Source: Leishmania donovani
Lineage: Eukaryota > Euglenozoa > Kinetoplastea > Trypanosomatida > Trypanosomatidae
Assembly: GCF_000227135.1 (NCBI RefSeq)
Contig: NC_018230.1
Span: forward strand, 1 to 64,000
Length of the DNA stretch: 64,000 nucleotides
Reading direction: 5' to 3'
Shown: positions 18,329 through 29,370 of the stretch, in pieces
Numbering within the stretch: position 1 is the first letter of the stretch
How the letters are laid out: every line of letters begins with the position of its first letter
The notes under the pieces: model-generated
The model's database searches: none
The model's input: only the letters and a program-made list of their open reading frames with translations
What the model was told of the DNA's origin: nothing
Position numbers and translations under genes: made by a program

Positions 18329-20482
18329 ATGGCAACCCCAGCTGGACGCTCCGTCAAGTTCTCCCTCGAGGAGGATCCTGTGGGGCACATGGCCGAGGGT
18401 GAGGCCACTCCGTCGGCGGTGACAGCGCCGGCCGCCGCCGGAGCATCCGTATCTATACCAGAGGAGCCCGCCAACGCGACCGAGAGAAACCCTGCCACGT
18501 TATTGCCCGCGGACGCAAGCGTGTCTTCCGCTGCAGAGGAGGCCCCGTCCGCCGCATCTTGCAGCACACCCACAGCTGCCGCTGAGGCATCGCCGATGGC
18601 GTCCATGTCCGCACTCAAGCCAAAGGATCGCATCGGGACCTCCACTCGCCGAAGCAAGTTCGTGTTCTGCGAGGAGTGCCACCAGAACGTGCCGATCGAG
18701 GAGTGGCCTGACCACCGTGATCGTCTGCGGAAGGTGAACCTCGTGGAGGAAGTGAGCAGGTTCCACCACACGCTCGCGCGTCTCATGGGCGAGTTCCTCA
18801 TGTGGGTGCTGCGCAGCGTGTACTTCCGTGAAGTGACGGTGGTGGGACGCGAAAACATCCCTCGCACCGGTGCCGTCGTCTTCTACGGCAACCATCAAAA
18901 CCAGTTCATCGACGCGCTCATGATGCACTCGCACTGCGGCCGGCCTGTTCGCTTCCTCATGGCCGAGAAGTCCTTCCACAGACCTGTTATTGGGACCTTA
19001 GGTCGCATGTTTAACTCCGTCCCGGTTGTGCGGCCGCAGGATGTGCCGCTAGTGGATGGCGACGGAAAGCTGGTGAGGGCCGAGGGGAAGCTCATTGTCG
19101 GCGCCGGAACACACTTCTCGCGACTCTCCAAGGGTGATGTTCTCAGCTGGGGAGTCCCCGGAAACTCCAAGTGCCGTGCGCAGGTGAGCCGCATCACCTC
19201 CGACGAGGAAGTGGAGGTGACGGTGCCGATCCCGGTGGAGCACGAGGTACACACACCCACCAGCTTCAAGTACTCGGTGCGCATCGACCACTCTGAAATG
19301 TACGCCCAGGTGTACGACACGCTGCAGAAGAATCACTGCATCGGTATCTTCCCCGAGGGCGGCTCGCACGACCACACATCACTCCTGCCGCTGAAAGCCG
19401 GCGTGGCTCTTTTCAGCCTGGGCGCGGCGGAGCGGCACATCAGCGTGAAGATCGTGCCTGTGGGCTTAACGTACCTCTACGGGCACAAGTTCCGCAGCCG
19501 AGCATACATTGAGTTTGGCGAGGCCTTCTCGCCCCCGGACGACCTTGTAAAGCTTTTCGACACAGACAAGCGCAAGGCGACAGGGCTGTTTCTCGAGCAG
19601 CTGAACGCAGCCCTGCGGGCTGTGACAATCAACGTGCCGGACTACAAAACGCTGAGCTTCCTGCACTCCTTTCGGCAGCTTTATCAGCCGCCGAACTGCA
19701 TGCTGTCCGGGCACGACTACCTGCGACTCATCCGTCGGCTAGGCAACGTCATCGAGGAGCAACGCGAGAGCGCCGAATTCGCGGAGTTTCGTGAGAAGGT
19801 AGAGAACTACTCGGACTTCTGCAAGGCGCTGATGATCCGCGACAGCCAGGCAGCAACGCTGAAGCAGCTCCTTAACGCCGACAACGAGGCGCTGCAGATT
19901 GGGCTGCTGCTGCGTCGCGTGTTCGCCTTGTACTTGATGGCGGTCATCCTCGTCCCCTTCTTCGTTGTAGGCCTGCCGATCGGTGGCATTATCAAGTACC
20001 TGGCCCTCAAGCAAACAAAACGCGCGCTTTCGGAGAGCTCCGTCAAGATCGTGGGGGCGGACGTCACTGGGTCCTTCAAGGTGCTCTTTGCCTTTGCGGT
20101 GGTGCCGGGGGTGTTCCTGTTGGTGACGTTCATCGTCTTCCTCTACTCGGACAGCCGCACGGCGCTGGTGATCCTCTTCTCGCTTCCCATGGCCATGTAC
20201 GTCTCGTTGCTCATTCTTCAAGAGGCCATCATGGAGCTGCGAGCCGCGCTCCCGCTGCTCATGTCGCTGGTCTCGCAGCACATGCAGTTCAAGAAGCTTT
20301 ACGAGCGCCGCGAGGACCTCGCCAGGCAAGCACGGCTCATCGTCCACAAGTACGACCCACAGCTGGAGGAGGAGATTAAGGTGTATGGCGACTCCGGCGA
20401 CGGCAACGACGACCTGAACCGCGAGCCATCGCTATTCTCTCTTCGCTACAATGTCCGACGCCGGCAGGCCACGAACTCTTGA
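18329..20482 (+). CDS. GAT: Glycerol-3-phosphate acyltransferase (GAT-type)
   Basis: 717 aa PlsC-superfamily enzyme that acylates sn-1 of glycerol-3-phosphate, the entry step to glycerolipids. The first ~120 residues are Ala/Ser/Pro-rich and disordered-looking, followed by a small Cys-containing motif (CEECHQ). The catalytic NHxxxxD box reads NHQNQFID at about 188-195. The glycerophosphate-binding motif reads GIFPEGGSHD near 339-348. Between them is a long insertion (about 235-330), as in fungal SCT1/GPT2-type GATs. Two C-terminal hydrophobic regions (about 525-570 and 590-640) give probable membrane spans, so it is likely in the ER. Leishmania major has one characterised enzyme of this type, LmGAT, which I recall as encoded on chromosome 3. 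Assignment to LmGAT rests on architecture and position. Confidence 0.9.
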   Translation: MATPAGRSVKFSLEEDPVGHMAEGEATPSAVTAPAAAGASVSIPEEPANATERNPATLLPADASVSSAAEEAPSAASCSTPTAAAEASPMASMSALKPKDRIGTSTRRSKFVFCEECHQNVPIEEWPDHRDRLRKVNLVEEVSRFHHTLARLMGEFLMWVLRSVYFREVTVVGRENIPRTGAVVFYGNHQNQFIDALMMHSHCGRPVRFLMAEKSFHRPVIGTLGRMFNSVPVVRPQDVPLVDGDGKLVRAEGKLIVGAGTHFSRLSKGDVLSWGVPGNSKCRAQVSRITSDEEVEVTVPIPVEHEVHTPTSFKYSVRIDHSEMYAQVYDTLQKNHCIGIFPEGGSHDHTSLLPLKAGVALFSLGAAERHISVKIVPVGLTYLYGHKFRSRAYIEFGEAFSPPDDLVKLFDTDKRKATGLFLEQLNAALRAVTINVPDYKTLSFLHSFRQLYQPPNCMLSGHDYLRLIRRLGNVIEEQRESAEFAEFREKVENYSDFCKALMIRDSQAATLKQLLNADNEALQIGLLLRRVFALYLMAVILVPFFVVGLPIGGIIKYLALKQTKRALSESSVKIVGADVTGSFKVLFAFAVVPGVFLLVTFIVFLYSDSRTALVILFSLPMAMYVSLLILQEAIMELRAALPLLMSLVSQHMQFKKLYERREDLARQARLIVHKYDPQLEEEIKVYGDSGDGNDDLNREPSLFSLRYNVRRRQATNS

Positions 20483-21738
20483 GGCGTGTGTGTGGGACAC
20501 GCCGAGGCGAGCATTCCTGTGGTGTGGCTGCCGTAAATGCGTGTTGAACGGCTTGGAGAAGGAGTAAGGACGGCCCCTCTGCGTGTTGGCAGCACCGGGT
20601 GGCTGCAGGAAGTGCGAGCGGCGGCTGCAGGTACAATGCGAAAAGCAGGAGAACGCTGCTGGGATCGTTACAGGGCAACACTGTTGAGGGCGGCTTGCCC
20701 TGCTTCCCCGCTGTGCGGTGTACACAGCCACTGCCTTCAACCTACGGTGCTCTATACGCAGTCGTTGATACCAATTTGCTTTAGGGACTTTTTTACGTAT
20801 TTTCACGCTTGCATGCACACACACACACGCATCAGACAACGCCGTCTTCTCCAGACGCCCTTTGCTTCATCTCTCTCGTTCTCTCTTCCCTCGTGGGTCT
20901 TTGACGCACGTCGAGTTGCTTTTTACGTGGCGTGCTCGTGGAGGGCGGGAGGTGGCTGCCCGCATGTCATCTCTCATTCCCTCCTCCCTTTAACGCAATG
21001 GACACGACTGTTTTCCCTGCGGACGAATCTGTTCTCACCCTCTATATGCGTGCGCTGCCTCGTCTAGCCTTCGCTCCTTCAACGCGAGAAAGTATCTTCG
21101 TGAGGGTGAGTCAGATAGGTGGTGGAAACGCTTCTCCCGTCTCCTCGAGGGCTACAAGCGGCTGCTCCGCTATGCAGCTGTGCGCACCTTCCTCTCTTTC
21201 TCTCTCGGTGTATGTGAACGCCGCTGTGGAGATGGACGCGGTGGGGGTGAGCGAAGAGATCGAGAGGCTTTCGGATCTCCTCCAGTGGCGGCCCCACAGA
21301 CCATCCCGTCTCCCCCTGTGTGCCGCTTCAGCCTTGTTGATTTTCCCGCAAGCTGACACTGCGGCGCTCTGGTCCACCCCCCCCCCTCCCCCCTTCCCGC
21401 CTCCGTTCTTGAACATGGTTCCTCACGTGTGCGTCTGTGTCGACATTCACTTCGCTCTTTTCATCCTGGAAGCACAGAGGAGGTACGGCTGCACAGGCAC
21501 GCACACGCGCACAGTCCTACAACTTCAACTGTGCGCGGCTCCGCACGCCGCTCCGTTTCAGATAGAACGCAGTGCTCACACCGTAACACGCGTCCGACCA
21601 ACCTACCTCCCTCAAGCATATACAGCCCGTCTTGTATCCCTTTGCGCCCTCTCGCTCTCTGACCCTGCGTTCTCCTTTTGAGCCCCCCCCTCCCACGCAC
21701 GCACCACTACACCACTCCACACCAGTAAACCGTGAGCC
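20483..21738. other. Intergenic region between GAT and primase
   Basis: 1.26 kb. An ACAC run lies at 20818-20828 and a poly-C tract near 21375-21400. The frame 20932-21681 is open but reads as UTR: it has no conserved feature and becomes a pyrimidine-tract translation. Candidate acceptors for primase are AG at 21681-21682 and 21724-21725. Confidence 0.5.
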
Positions 21739-23442
21739 ATGCAAGCCATCACCGCCTCTACGCCGTCGCAGCAGTATAGCGCCGGGGCAGGAATAGAAAA
21801 GCCGCTCGGGGCCACGACATCCGCGGACTGGATGACCATGTACGAGCAGAGGCCACATGGAAACAGTACCCTTTTCGAGCTGGAGGCAATGGTCGCCAAG
21901 CGCATGGAGTTTCTCGCGTGGGTCGACCAGCAGATCAACTCGCCTCAGGCAAAGAGCTTTGATTCGGTGCTCGACGCGATCATCGCGCGTCTGCCGGAAG
22001 AACGGCGCTCGAGCGTGGCGACAGATGCGTCGCGAGGGAAAATGGTTTTGCTAGGTTATGACGAGACGGCCGCCGGTGGCTGCTCGGATAGGCGATCCTC
22101 CTCACGTGGCTCTACTGGAAGCGCCGCTGGTTCCAGCCAAGCCGCTGGCATTGTGTTCGCGCCGGAGGAGGATGTCACATCGCACCTGCTTTGCCGCTTC
22201 GCCTTCTGCATGAGTGAGCACTGGCGGGACTGGTTGGTACGGACGGAGCGGGTGCTGCTGACGGCCCGCATCAAGATGGAGATGGCGAAGAGACCCTTCA
22301 CGTTTCTGGTCGATTTGATGAAGCGCAACGGACTTCCATGCGCGCCGCTGACGGATAAGCAGCTGGCTGACCCGATGCTGCAGGAATACCTCGAGTACCG
22401 CCGCGTGAAGGCGGAAAGCGCGCGCGAGTCGGAGGGGCGGGCGGAGAACTACTACGCCGTCCCTCTCTCCCTCGCCACCCGCCTGATCAAGAAGCGGTAC
22501 GTGCTGTGCCGTGCTGGTCAGACCATTCTCTTCCGTGACCAGGTGCAAGAGGTCTTCCTGACGGTTTTCTGTGCCCGCCTGAATCGCGGCCTGCACAATG
22601 CCTACCTTGCTCGTGTCAAGCAGCAGGCGCTCGAGGAAGAGACCACAAAGTCCACCGTGATGGCGATGCTCGACGCCTTCCTGCAGCAGTTCATCTCCGA
22701 CCCGGTGGACACCTTGCAGGAGGGCGTCGCTGGCAGTGTGAAGGCCGGAGATGTGCAGCGATTGGCGCAGGCGCACTTTCCGCCTTGCATGCGCGCCATC
22801 GACTGGCATCTGCGCCGCGAGGGGCACCTGAAGCACCACGGTCGCTTCATGTACGGACTGTTCCTCAAATCCATCGGTCTTTCTCTTGAGGACTCACTGG
22901 AGCTGTTCGCCACGCTAATGAAAGTCAAGGGCGGCGGTTCTGTCGAGGCCTTCGCGAAGACGGCGTACGGGTACAACGTGCGACACAACTACGGCATGGA
23001 GGGCAAGAAGATGAGCTACAGCTCCGCCTCCTGCGCGACGATCCTTGGCCTGCCGCCGGTGGTGGACCAGCATGACTGCCACGGCTGCCCATTTCGTTTC
23101 CGCGACGAGGGAGCACTGCGGACGATGCTTGGGAAGGAAACCCAAAACCCGAAGGGGTGCAACTATCCCAGCGTGCGACCCACCCCAGGCGACATCGAGG
23201 ACATCGTCTCCGACAGCAAGGCACAGCATTACACGCGCGCATGCTATAAGTACTTCATGGCCACCCACCCCGGCGCCCGCCGCGACACCCTCTTTCGGTC
23301 TCCATACGAATACTACAGCGTTAGCCTCGAGTTCGAGACGCCGAGCGACAGCACAGAGTCAGCGCGGCCCTCTGCAGTCCCCGGCAAGCGAACGTCTGTG
23401 GTGCTCAACGAAGACGTCCTGCGCCTCCGTACGTCTCCGTAG
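21739..23442 (+). CDS. PRI2: DNA primase large subunit (PriL/PRIM2)
   Basis: 567 aa. This is the regulatory subunit of the eukaryotic primase, working with the small catalytic subunit and polymerase alpha to lay RNA primers in the nucleus. The C-terminal [4Fe-4S] domain is recognisable: candidate ligands are Cys350 (PPCMRAID), Cys450 (in HDCHGCPFR, where Cys447 is also close), Cys474 (KGCNYPS) and Cys502 (RACYKYF). The family-typical RFMYGLFLKSIGLSLEDSL helix follows the first cysteine, and a YNVRHNYG segment lies between the first and second. The N-terminal ~140 residues include a Ser/Gly-rich low-complexity insert. The tail after the last Cys is short and Ser-rich. Length is near that of human PRIM2. 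Confidence 0.93.
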   Translation: MQAITASTPSQQYSAGAGIEKPLGATTSADWMTMYEQRPHGNSTLFELEAMVAKRMEFLAWVDQQINSPQAKSFDSVLDAIIARLPEERRSSVATDASRGKMVLLGYDETAAGGCSDRRSSSRGSTGSAAGSSQAAGIVFAPEEDVTSHLLCRFAFCMSEHWRDWLVRTERVLLTARIKMEMAKRPFTFLVDLMKRNGLPCAPLTDKQLADPMLQEYLEYRRVKAESARESEGRAENYYAVPLSLATRLIKKRYVLCRAGQTILFRDQVQEVFLTVFCARLNRGLHNAYLARVKQQALEEETTKSTVMAMLDAFLQQFISDPVDTLQEGVAGSVKAGDVQRLAQAHFPPCMRAIDWHLRREGHLKHHGRFMYGLFLKSIGLSLEDSLELFATLMKVKGGGSVEAFAKTAYGYNVRHNYGMEGKKMSYSSASCATILGLPPVVDQHDCHGCPFRFRDEGALRTMLGKETQNPKGCNYPSVRPTPGDIEDIVSDSKAQHYTRACYKYFMATHPGARRDTLFRSPYEYYSVSLEFETPSDSTESARPSAVPGKRTSVVLNEDVLRLRTSP

Positions 23443-24630
23443 AGCGAAGAAGGTGGAGGCGAACGTGTAACGGAAGACAAGACACGAGTGTGCGCAAGTG
23501 AAAAGGAAGCGGGCAGGTACACAGAGAGACACACATAGACGTCGACTCTTGTTGCGTCGTCATCATAGAGTGCATTAGCGAGGCAGAGAGAAAGAGCGGC
23601 GCGAGAACTTGGTGCCTTGATGGCCGCATCCGCCCTGTATTCTGGTAATGCCCATCTACGCCGACTGGAGAGGGAGGTGGGGGAAAGGAAAGGGCGAGGA
23701 GAAGGCCACTGGGCTGCGGCAGTGGCGGCTGCTGTTTGCGGGCTCGTGCATAGTTGACTGTTCCCATGCTTTGTCCCTTCGCCCTCGCCCTCCCACCCGT
23801 TATTTCCGCCTCATCATCTCGCGTGCGGCGCTTTCTCGTCTGGCGTGGCGCGTATCCTCCGCTTTACGCCACGGCTCCATGAGCGTGGCTGTCCGCGTGG
23901 TGCGCTTCTTTGTTTTGGTTTGCTTCACGTGCCGTGCGGTACAAAGGCTGGACGGTGGGGTGTGAATGGGGCCAAAAAACGCAAGGCTGGTGAATAAGTG
24001 TTACCTTTCCCCGCCTTCTTCGCCCCTCCCCTCTCTCCGCGAGTGATGCTGATGTATTGTCCTGTGTCTCTGTGTGTGACGGTTCGCACCCGTGTGCCAT
24101 CTTCCCGGCGCGGCAACGGGTACACGCACACACACACACACACAGGTGCACGGGCGCAGACATGAAGCGCACGCAGCATCCACACGCATACGAAATTCTA
24201 TTCTGTTCGCGAAAAGCGGAAAAGACGCTGAAGGCAAACGAGTGTGGCGGTCGAGGTCCTAGAAAGGGAAGCTCGTACACACAATGCCGGCTGCCCCATG
24301 CACCCTCCTTTCTCTATCGCCGAGGAGGATGAACGGAAGTTTCGTCAGGCAACGCTTCCCCAGCTCCGCTGCCATACGAACGGCAACCCGAAACCTTGAA
24401 TACGCAAGCGAAAATGGGGGTGACTGTTGAAGTGACAGTCCTACATGCACCCACCCCCTTCCAGTATACGTGAGGGGTGGCTTGGGGCTCTTTGGTCATC
24501 CCCTCCCTTCGTCTCATCTCTCCCTCTCGGCTTCCCCTTCCTCCAACGCCTCTGCACGTGCTTGTGTGCTCCCTTTCACCGCCGTCAACGATCGGAAGCT
24601 CATAATAGTAATAATAATAAGGGATAATCA
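23443..24630. other. Intergenic region with CA microsatellite
   Basis: 1.19 kb, no gene seen. A (CA)n tract lies at about 24125-24144 and an ATAATAATAATAA run at about 24602-24620, shortly before the COX11 start. The candidate acceptor AG for COX11 is 24597-24598. Confidence 0.55.
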
Positions 24631-25392
24631 ATGCTTCGTGCATGCTGGCTACGGTACTGCGCCGCAGGCGCTGCGGCCGGGGGCAGTGGTGGAGTTCAGC
24701 CGTCTCCTCGCCAGGATTCTGGGAACACTAGCGCTTCCGAGCAGCAAGCGAGGAGTGGCGGTAGGCGTCGCTACCGCATTGAGAGTGGGTATGACGGTGC
24801 GAAGAATTACGACGAGCGCGGCCAGTTCTTCTCCGCCTTCCTCAGCCTCGGTATCATATCGTTGGGGTGCACCTTTCTCTTCGTGCCTCTGTATCGCATG
24901 TACTGCGCCCCCACCGGCCGTGGCGCGGATCCGAAGTTCTATACCCCTGACGCGGCCCGCAAGCGCGATGAGCAGAACAAGAGCTACCCGGTTCCCAAGA
25001 AGCTGCTGAAGGTCCGCTTCCTCAGTGACGTGGGCAACACGATGCCCATCGCCTTCGTCCCTCTGCAGAGGGAGGTGGAGGTGCTCGTTGGCGAGCCGGC
25101 GCTGGCTTTCTACTCCGCGTACAACCGCAGTAATCGCACGCTGCTCGGCGTCTCATCCTACACGATCGCGCCACCGGAGGTGACGAACTACCTCAACAAG
25201 ATCCAGTGCTTCTGCTTCGAAGAGCAGCGTTTCAAGCCGCATGAGTTAGTTGAGATGCCCGTATTCTTTTACATCGATCGCGACTTTCTGAATGATCCGA
25301 TGGTGAACTGGCTCGATGAAGTGATCGTCAACTACACCTTCTTCAACCTCGAAAAGACGAAGGACTACATCTTCCGTTCCAACGCGCGGTAA
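24631..25392 (+). CDS. COX11: Cytochrome c oxidase assembly protein COX11 (CtaG)
   Basis: 253 aa. A copper chaperone of the mitochondrial inner membrane that delivers copper to the CuB site of cytochrome oxidase subunit 1. The N-terminus (MLRACWLRY..., Arg/Ala-rich) looks like a presequence. One transmembrane helix lies at about 66-90, followed by the family's YRMYC segment. The copper-binding signature CFCFEEQ is at 193-199 (Cys193 and Cys195). The later FFYIDRDF...D stretch is typical of the beta-sandwich domain. Length is normal for the family. The start ATG follows an unusual ATA/AAT-rich leader. Confidence 0.95.
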   Translation: MLRACWLRYCAAGAAAGGSGGVQPSPRQDSGNTSASEQQARSGGRRRYRIESGYDGAKNYDERGQFFSAFLSLGIISLGCTFLFVPLYRMYCAPTGRGADPKFYTPDAARKRDEQNKSYPVPKKLLKVRFLSDVGNTMPIAFVPLQREVEVLVGEPALAFYSAYNRSNRTLLGVSSYTIAPPEVTNYLNKIQCFCFEEQRFKPHELVEMPVFFYIDRDFLNDPMVNWLDEVIVNYTFFNLEKTKDYIFRSNAR

Positions 25393-26694
25393 ACAGCGCG
25401 CGCAACGGTGGCAACGGATGATCACACGTGCAACCTTCGTCGCCATCATCGTTTCCTCCCCACGCTCTCCTTCCCCGTCGGCTGCTGCTGCGATGGTAGT
25501 CGGTCGCCTTGATGCTGGTGATAGGGGAGGCGGATGTGCGAGGTCAATGCTGTGCGCGTTCTAGGGAGGGAAGGGTGGGGGGCGGCGAAGGGGCCGAACA
25601 GGAAAGGGGGAGCCAGACACGTCAGCACGTCACTGTGCCCTCGAGTGTCTAGTTTCGTGACGGCTGTTGCTCTAACTCCCTGACAGCCGTTATACACTGT
25701 TTGCCCCTTGCCTTGTTGGTGGCGCTTTTGTGCGTATCGCCGCTTCCTCTCCCACCCTCTTCTTTAGTGTGTATGTGTATGTGTGTTCGAGTTTGTTCGC
25801 CCACCGGCCCCGTCTGTGCACTCGGATGCGGTGCTCTCTTGTTATCGCTGTGGCCGTGTGCATGTGTGACCTTCGTTTCCTCTGAGCCTTTTCTGTTATG
25901 GCGGTTGTCGTCTCCGCCTCTCTTGCCATGGTTGCAGTCACAAAATGAAAAAAAAACAAGCAAAAGCGGGAGTGGCGGGGAGACGGTCCCCCCCCTCACG
26001 GATGACCTTCCTCTCACCCCCTGCGACTCCTTATCTGCTCATCTTCACCGTCATCGGCATCCTTACTCTACTCTTCTGGGCACACACCCACGCAACGCTT
26101 ACGGCATGTGCACACGTCTCCGCTGCAGAGAAGCGCTCTTGCAGGTCCCCCACCCCACCCCCTTTCTCTGGAGTCGCATGCATGTGTGTCGGTGTGTGTC
26201 TATGTGTCCTTTGCCTGCGTAGTGCAGCATCGAAAGCCTCATGCTCCTTCCCTAACGAACAACACCGGTGCTCTTCTCTTTTTCGTCGCCGTTGGTTGCT
26301 CTCGTCGTCTGGGAGTCTCGCGTGCGTCTTTGTGTGTTGCGTTGTGGTGAGCGGGTGTGATGGCACACACACACACACACCAGAGAAGATGCAAGCGGCG
26401 AATCGGGGCCCGCCTGTCGTCTCCCTCCCCCTCCCTTTTTCATTCGCGGTGAGGGCTGTCCCTTCATTCCACAACCTCTTTGCTGTCCTCGTCCCTCTCC
26501 GCCTCCCTCCCTCCCTCCCGTTGCAACCACACCGATGCATCTCGTGACTCTCTGCCGCTCCGGCTGTGCCGGATCTGAAAAGGCACGACGCTACCGTGCG
26601 CCACATCGCTGCACCCCCTCCCCTCTTCTCGCGCGTGCCGGATAAGCACGGAAGGTGCGTAGGCGTTTGCAAGCGCACACATGCTCATAGAAAG
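25393..26694. other. Intergenic region
   Basis: 1.3 kb of low-complexity UTR: A-run at 25948-25955, CA tract at about 26364-26381, CTCC runs near 26506-26520. The frame of the next protein is open upstream to a GTG at 26566, but I treat that as leader. Candidate splice AG at 26581-26582. No separate gene seen. Confidence 0.55.
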
Positions 26695-29370
26695 ATGAAA
26701 GGCACGCCGGCTCTTGTGATTGGGCGCAAGGAGCTCTTCTCCTTCGCAGACCGCTACAGCTCACGGCGCCTCAGCGACTACAGCAGCCTGGCAGACGGCG
26801 AGGTGCTCTGCTGCCTCTTCAACCTCGTCTTCCCTGACCTTCGCATTCGCCCAGCACCATCGCAGACACACTCCAGCACGCAGCGGGCACACGCCAACTG
26901 GGAGCAACTCTTTCGCCGCTTTGCAAGGCTGCACATCCCGCTCTCGTTCCTCGATCCTGCCGCCCTCCAAGCCGGCAGCGTCGAGTGCGGCTTCAGTACG
27001 CTCGTCCTTTTCTACTTCTTCCATCACCTCTCGAAGCGGCCGGACTTCTCGGCTGAGTTCGCGCTCGACGTGGCCGAGGAGGTGACCACCTACCTGCAGT
27101 CGACCGACTGCATCGCCACCCTGTTGCTGGGGGGCGCACTTCAATGGGCTGCGGTGCCGGAGCCGCTGGCGCAGACGCTACGCGTGCACCCGGTTTTCCA
27201 CACAACTGCGGAGGCGGAGATGGCACAGGAGGAGGAGGCAGCCCGCACCTACCGCTCGATGTTTGCGCGGCGGCGTACAGGCAGCGCCAACAGTATGCAC
27301 AACCTCCCTGCGACTCAACGTGCACATTCACGCACGACGGAGCAGCAGTCGGGAATCGGCGGCCCGAGTAGCATGAAACCCGCATCCTTCTCTTCACCCT
27401 CTGCGGCGTCGTCTTCTACGCCGTGTTGTAAAGGCAGGGCAGACTCACCACCGCCGCGGCCACCACTCCACAACGCATCGACACAGTCCACTCGCTCCTC
27501 CACATCGAGACTGTCGAGCAGCGACAATGTGAACCCGTCTGTCGACCTCTGCCGGCTGGAGCGCCAATGCAGCTCTGAGAGGCGCACACGCAGCGCCGAG
27601 GCGTGTGGTGTATCCCAGCCAAGGGCCCCAAATCAGCGCAGCTCATCACGGCGTAGCGCATCGTCATCGCGCTCATCTGGGAATTCCCATTCTTCGACAA
27701 TGACTGCTATGTCATGTCAGTCCTCCGGCACGGCAGACGCGGCTGTCGCACAGGCGTCTCGTATGCCCTACCGCTCTGCCTCTTCGGTGAGCGCCGCGAC
27801 CGGGTCCCGGGGGTCAGCGGTGTCGTCCTCACGCGCACGCGACGCGGCGCTCGAAGCTGCACTGCAGTCAAAGGAGGCAGAGTGCGAGTCACTTCAGATG
27901 CAGGTGGCGCAGCTGCTGACTCTTCTCGCCAACACGGGCGCTGCCGGCACCGCCTCAGCTGCCACCAGCAGCGGGAGCCACCTGCGCAGCCCCAGTCCGC
28001 GTGCAGCAGCGGCGGCAGAAACAGCGCAAAGAGGTGACATAACGGATGGTACGTCCACAGCACAACTGCAGCTGCGCTACGCTGACCGCATCGAGGAGCT
28101 AGAGACACAGTTGCGCGCCTACCGCGAAGCCAGCGACAAGCGACAAGCGCTGTCGTCTCCCTCTCCCGCACCAGCAGCACCCCCACCCCTACCACCATCA
28201 GGAGCTACGATGGACAGGGCTGCGCTGGAGGCGGAGATCGCGGCACTGACAGCGGACATCGTCGACGACGAGACGGGGACTACCGTCGTAGATGTGCATG
28301 AGAAGGCAAACCTGCTGCACTGCCTTATGCTGGAGCACCTGCAGGAGGCGCCGCGCAATCGCAAGCAGATGCAGCGATGGCTGTGGTCGATCGTCGCAGC
28401 GCACCACACAATGGAGGGGCGGTTGATGGCGGCGGTGGGCCTACTGCGCCTGTGGAGCACTACGCTCCCGGCCGCTGGTGCGGGTGCGGCCGCGGTCGCG
28501 AATTCTTCCGCCGCCAATAGGGAGGCGTGCACGGCGGTACAGCGGAGTCAGTCGACGGTCGCGGCTTCCTTCTCTGCGGTTTCACCGGGTAGCAACTTCG
28601 ACATCGCTGACAGCGGAGGCGCCGATCACGAAGAGATGACTGCGTTGCGTAGCGCTCATTATGCGGAGCTGGAGGCCCTTCATGCGCGGGAGCACCAGCT
28701 GGCGGCAGCGCTGCAGGGAGCGCAGGCAAACAACGCCGCGACGGTGCAGCGGGCGGTTCGGCGGGAGCGACTGTGGAAGTCGCTATGCGCGTCCGTCTAC
28801 GCAGCGGAGCAAGCTTCCTACGCGATCACGGAATGCCGCTCAGCTGAGGAAGTCGAGGAGCGACTGCGTCAGCGGGAAGAGCACTACGGCGTCGTAGAGT
28901 CGCTGACGCAGCAGCTGGTGGAGGATGGCCAGCAGGAGGTGACGACGAGCACGCACCATGAGGAAATAGAGGCAACAGCTGGATCGCCTGCACCGTGCAG
29001 GTCGCTGCAGACACTCGTGGCGCATCTACAGGAAGAGCGCGCGGAACTCCTCAGAGACGTGACGCGTCTGCACGACGCATTGGCGTCGCTGCAAGGGGAG
29101 AAGGGTCCTTCGGCGTACGCGGATGTAGTGAAGGTGACGAAAGCGTCGCCGAGCTTGTCTACCTACGCGAGCACCGCAGCCACGCCGTTTTTCAGCGATG
29201 ATCTCCACAGAAAGTCTGCTGCTGTTGCAGACGGCAGTACAGCGGGGACGAGCACTGCGCGTTACGAGTGCAAGCCGTCGAGTTCGACGTATTCGCCAGG
29301 CCCTGCCCGCGCACCCCGCGGGCTCACCTCGCTCTTGCAGCTCCGGGAGGGAGAAGAATTCTCGGCATGA
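26695..29370 (+). CDS. CH/EB1-like N-terminal domain protein with coiled coils
   Basis: 891 aa from the ATG at 26695. Residues about 8-125 resemble a calponin-homology domain of the EB1/Hook kind: a helix followed by SLADGEVLCCLFNLVFPD, then a WEQLFRRFARL helix and a hydrophobic FSTLVLFYFFHHL helix. Residues about 170-430 are Ser/Pro/Thr/Arg-rich low complexity. Glu/Gln/Leu-rich coiled-coil segments follow, at about 375-420, 465-490, 640-690, 700-750 and 765-800. Such layouts are common in microtubule, flagellum or cytoskeleton linkers, so a cytoskeletal role is likely but inferred. The CH call is by pattern only. The open frame extends 43 codons upstream from a GTG, which I consider untranslated leader. 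Confidence 0.8.
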   Translation: MKGTPALVIGRKELFSFADRYSSRRLSDYSSLADGEVLCCLFNLVFPDLRIRPAPSQTHSSTQRAHANWEQLFRRFARLHIPLSFLDPAALQAGSVECGFSTLVLFYFFHHLSKRPDFSAEFALDVAEEVTTYLQSTDCIATLLLGGALQWAAVPEPLAQTLRVHPVFHTTAEAEMAQEEEAARTYRSMFARRRTGSANSMHNLPATQRAHSRTTEQQSGIGGPSSMKPASFSSPSAASSSTPCCKGRADSPPPRPPLHNASTQSTRSSTSRLSSSDNVNPSVDLCRLERQCSSERRTRSAEACGVSQPRAPNQRSSSRRSASSSRSSGNSHSSTMTAMSCQSSGTADAAVAQASRMPYRSASSVSAATGSRGSAVSSSRARDAALEAALQSKEAECESLQMQVAQLLTLLANTGAAGTASAATSSGSHLRSPSPRAAAAAETAQRGDITDGTSTAQLQLRYADRIEELETQLRAYREASDKRQALSSPSPAPAAPPPLPPSGATMDRAALEAEIAALTADIVDDETGTTVVDVHEKANLLHCLMLEHLQEAPRNRKQMQRWLWSIVAAHHTMEGRLMAAVGLLRLWSTTLPAAGAGAAAVANSSAANREACTAVQRSQSTVAASFSAVSPGSNFDIADSGGADHEEMTALRSAHYAELEALHAREHQLAAALQGAQANNAATVQRAVRRERLWKSLCASVYAAEQASYAITECRSAEEVEERLRQREEHYGVVESLTQQLVEDGQQEVTTSTHHEEIEATAGSPAPCRSLQTLVAHLQEERAELLRDVTRLHDALASLQGEKGPSAYADVVKVTKASPSLSTYASTAATPFFSDDLHRKSAAVADGSTAGTSTARYECKPSSSTYSPGPARAPRGLTSLLQLREGEEFSA

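Noticed and set aside
20932..21681. 249-codon plus-strand open frame before primase
   Set aside because: The first part (MDTTVFPADESVL...) looks slightly protein-like, but the rest is a translated pyrimidine and poly-C leader. There is no domain and it sits exactly where the primase leader should be.
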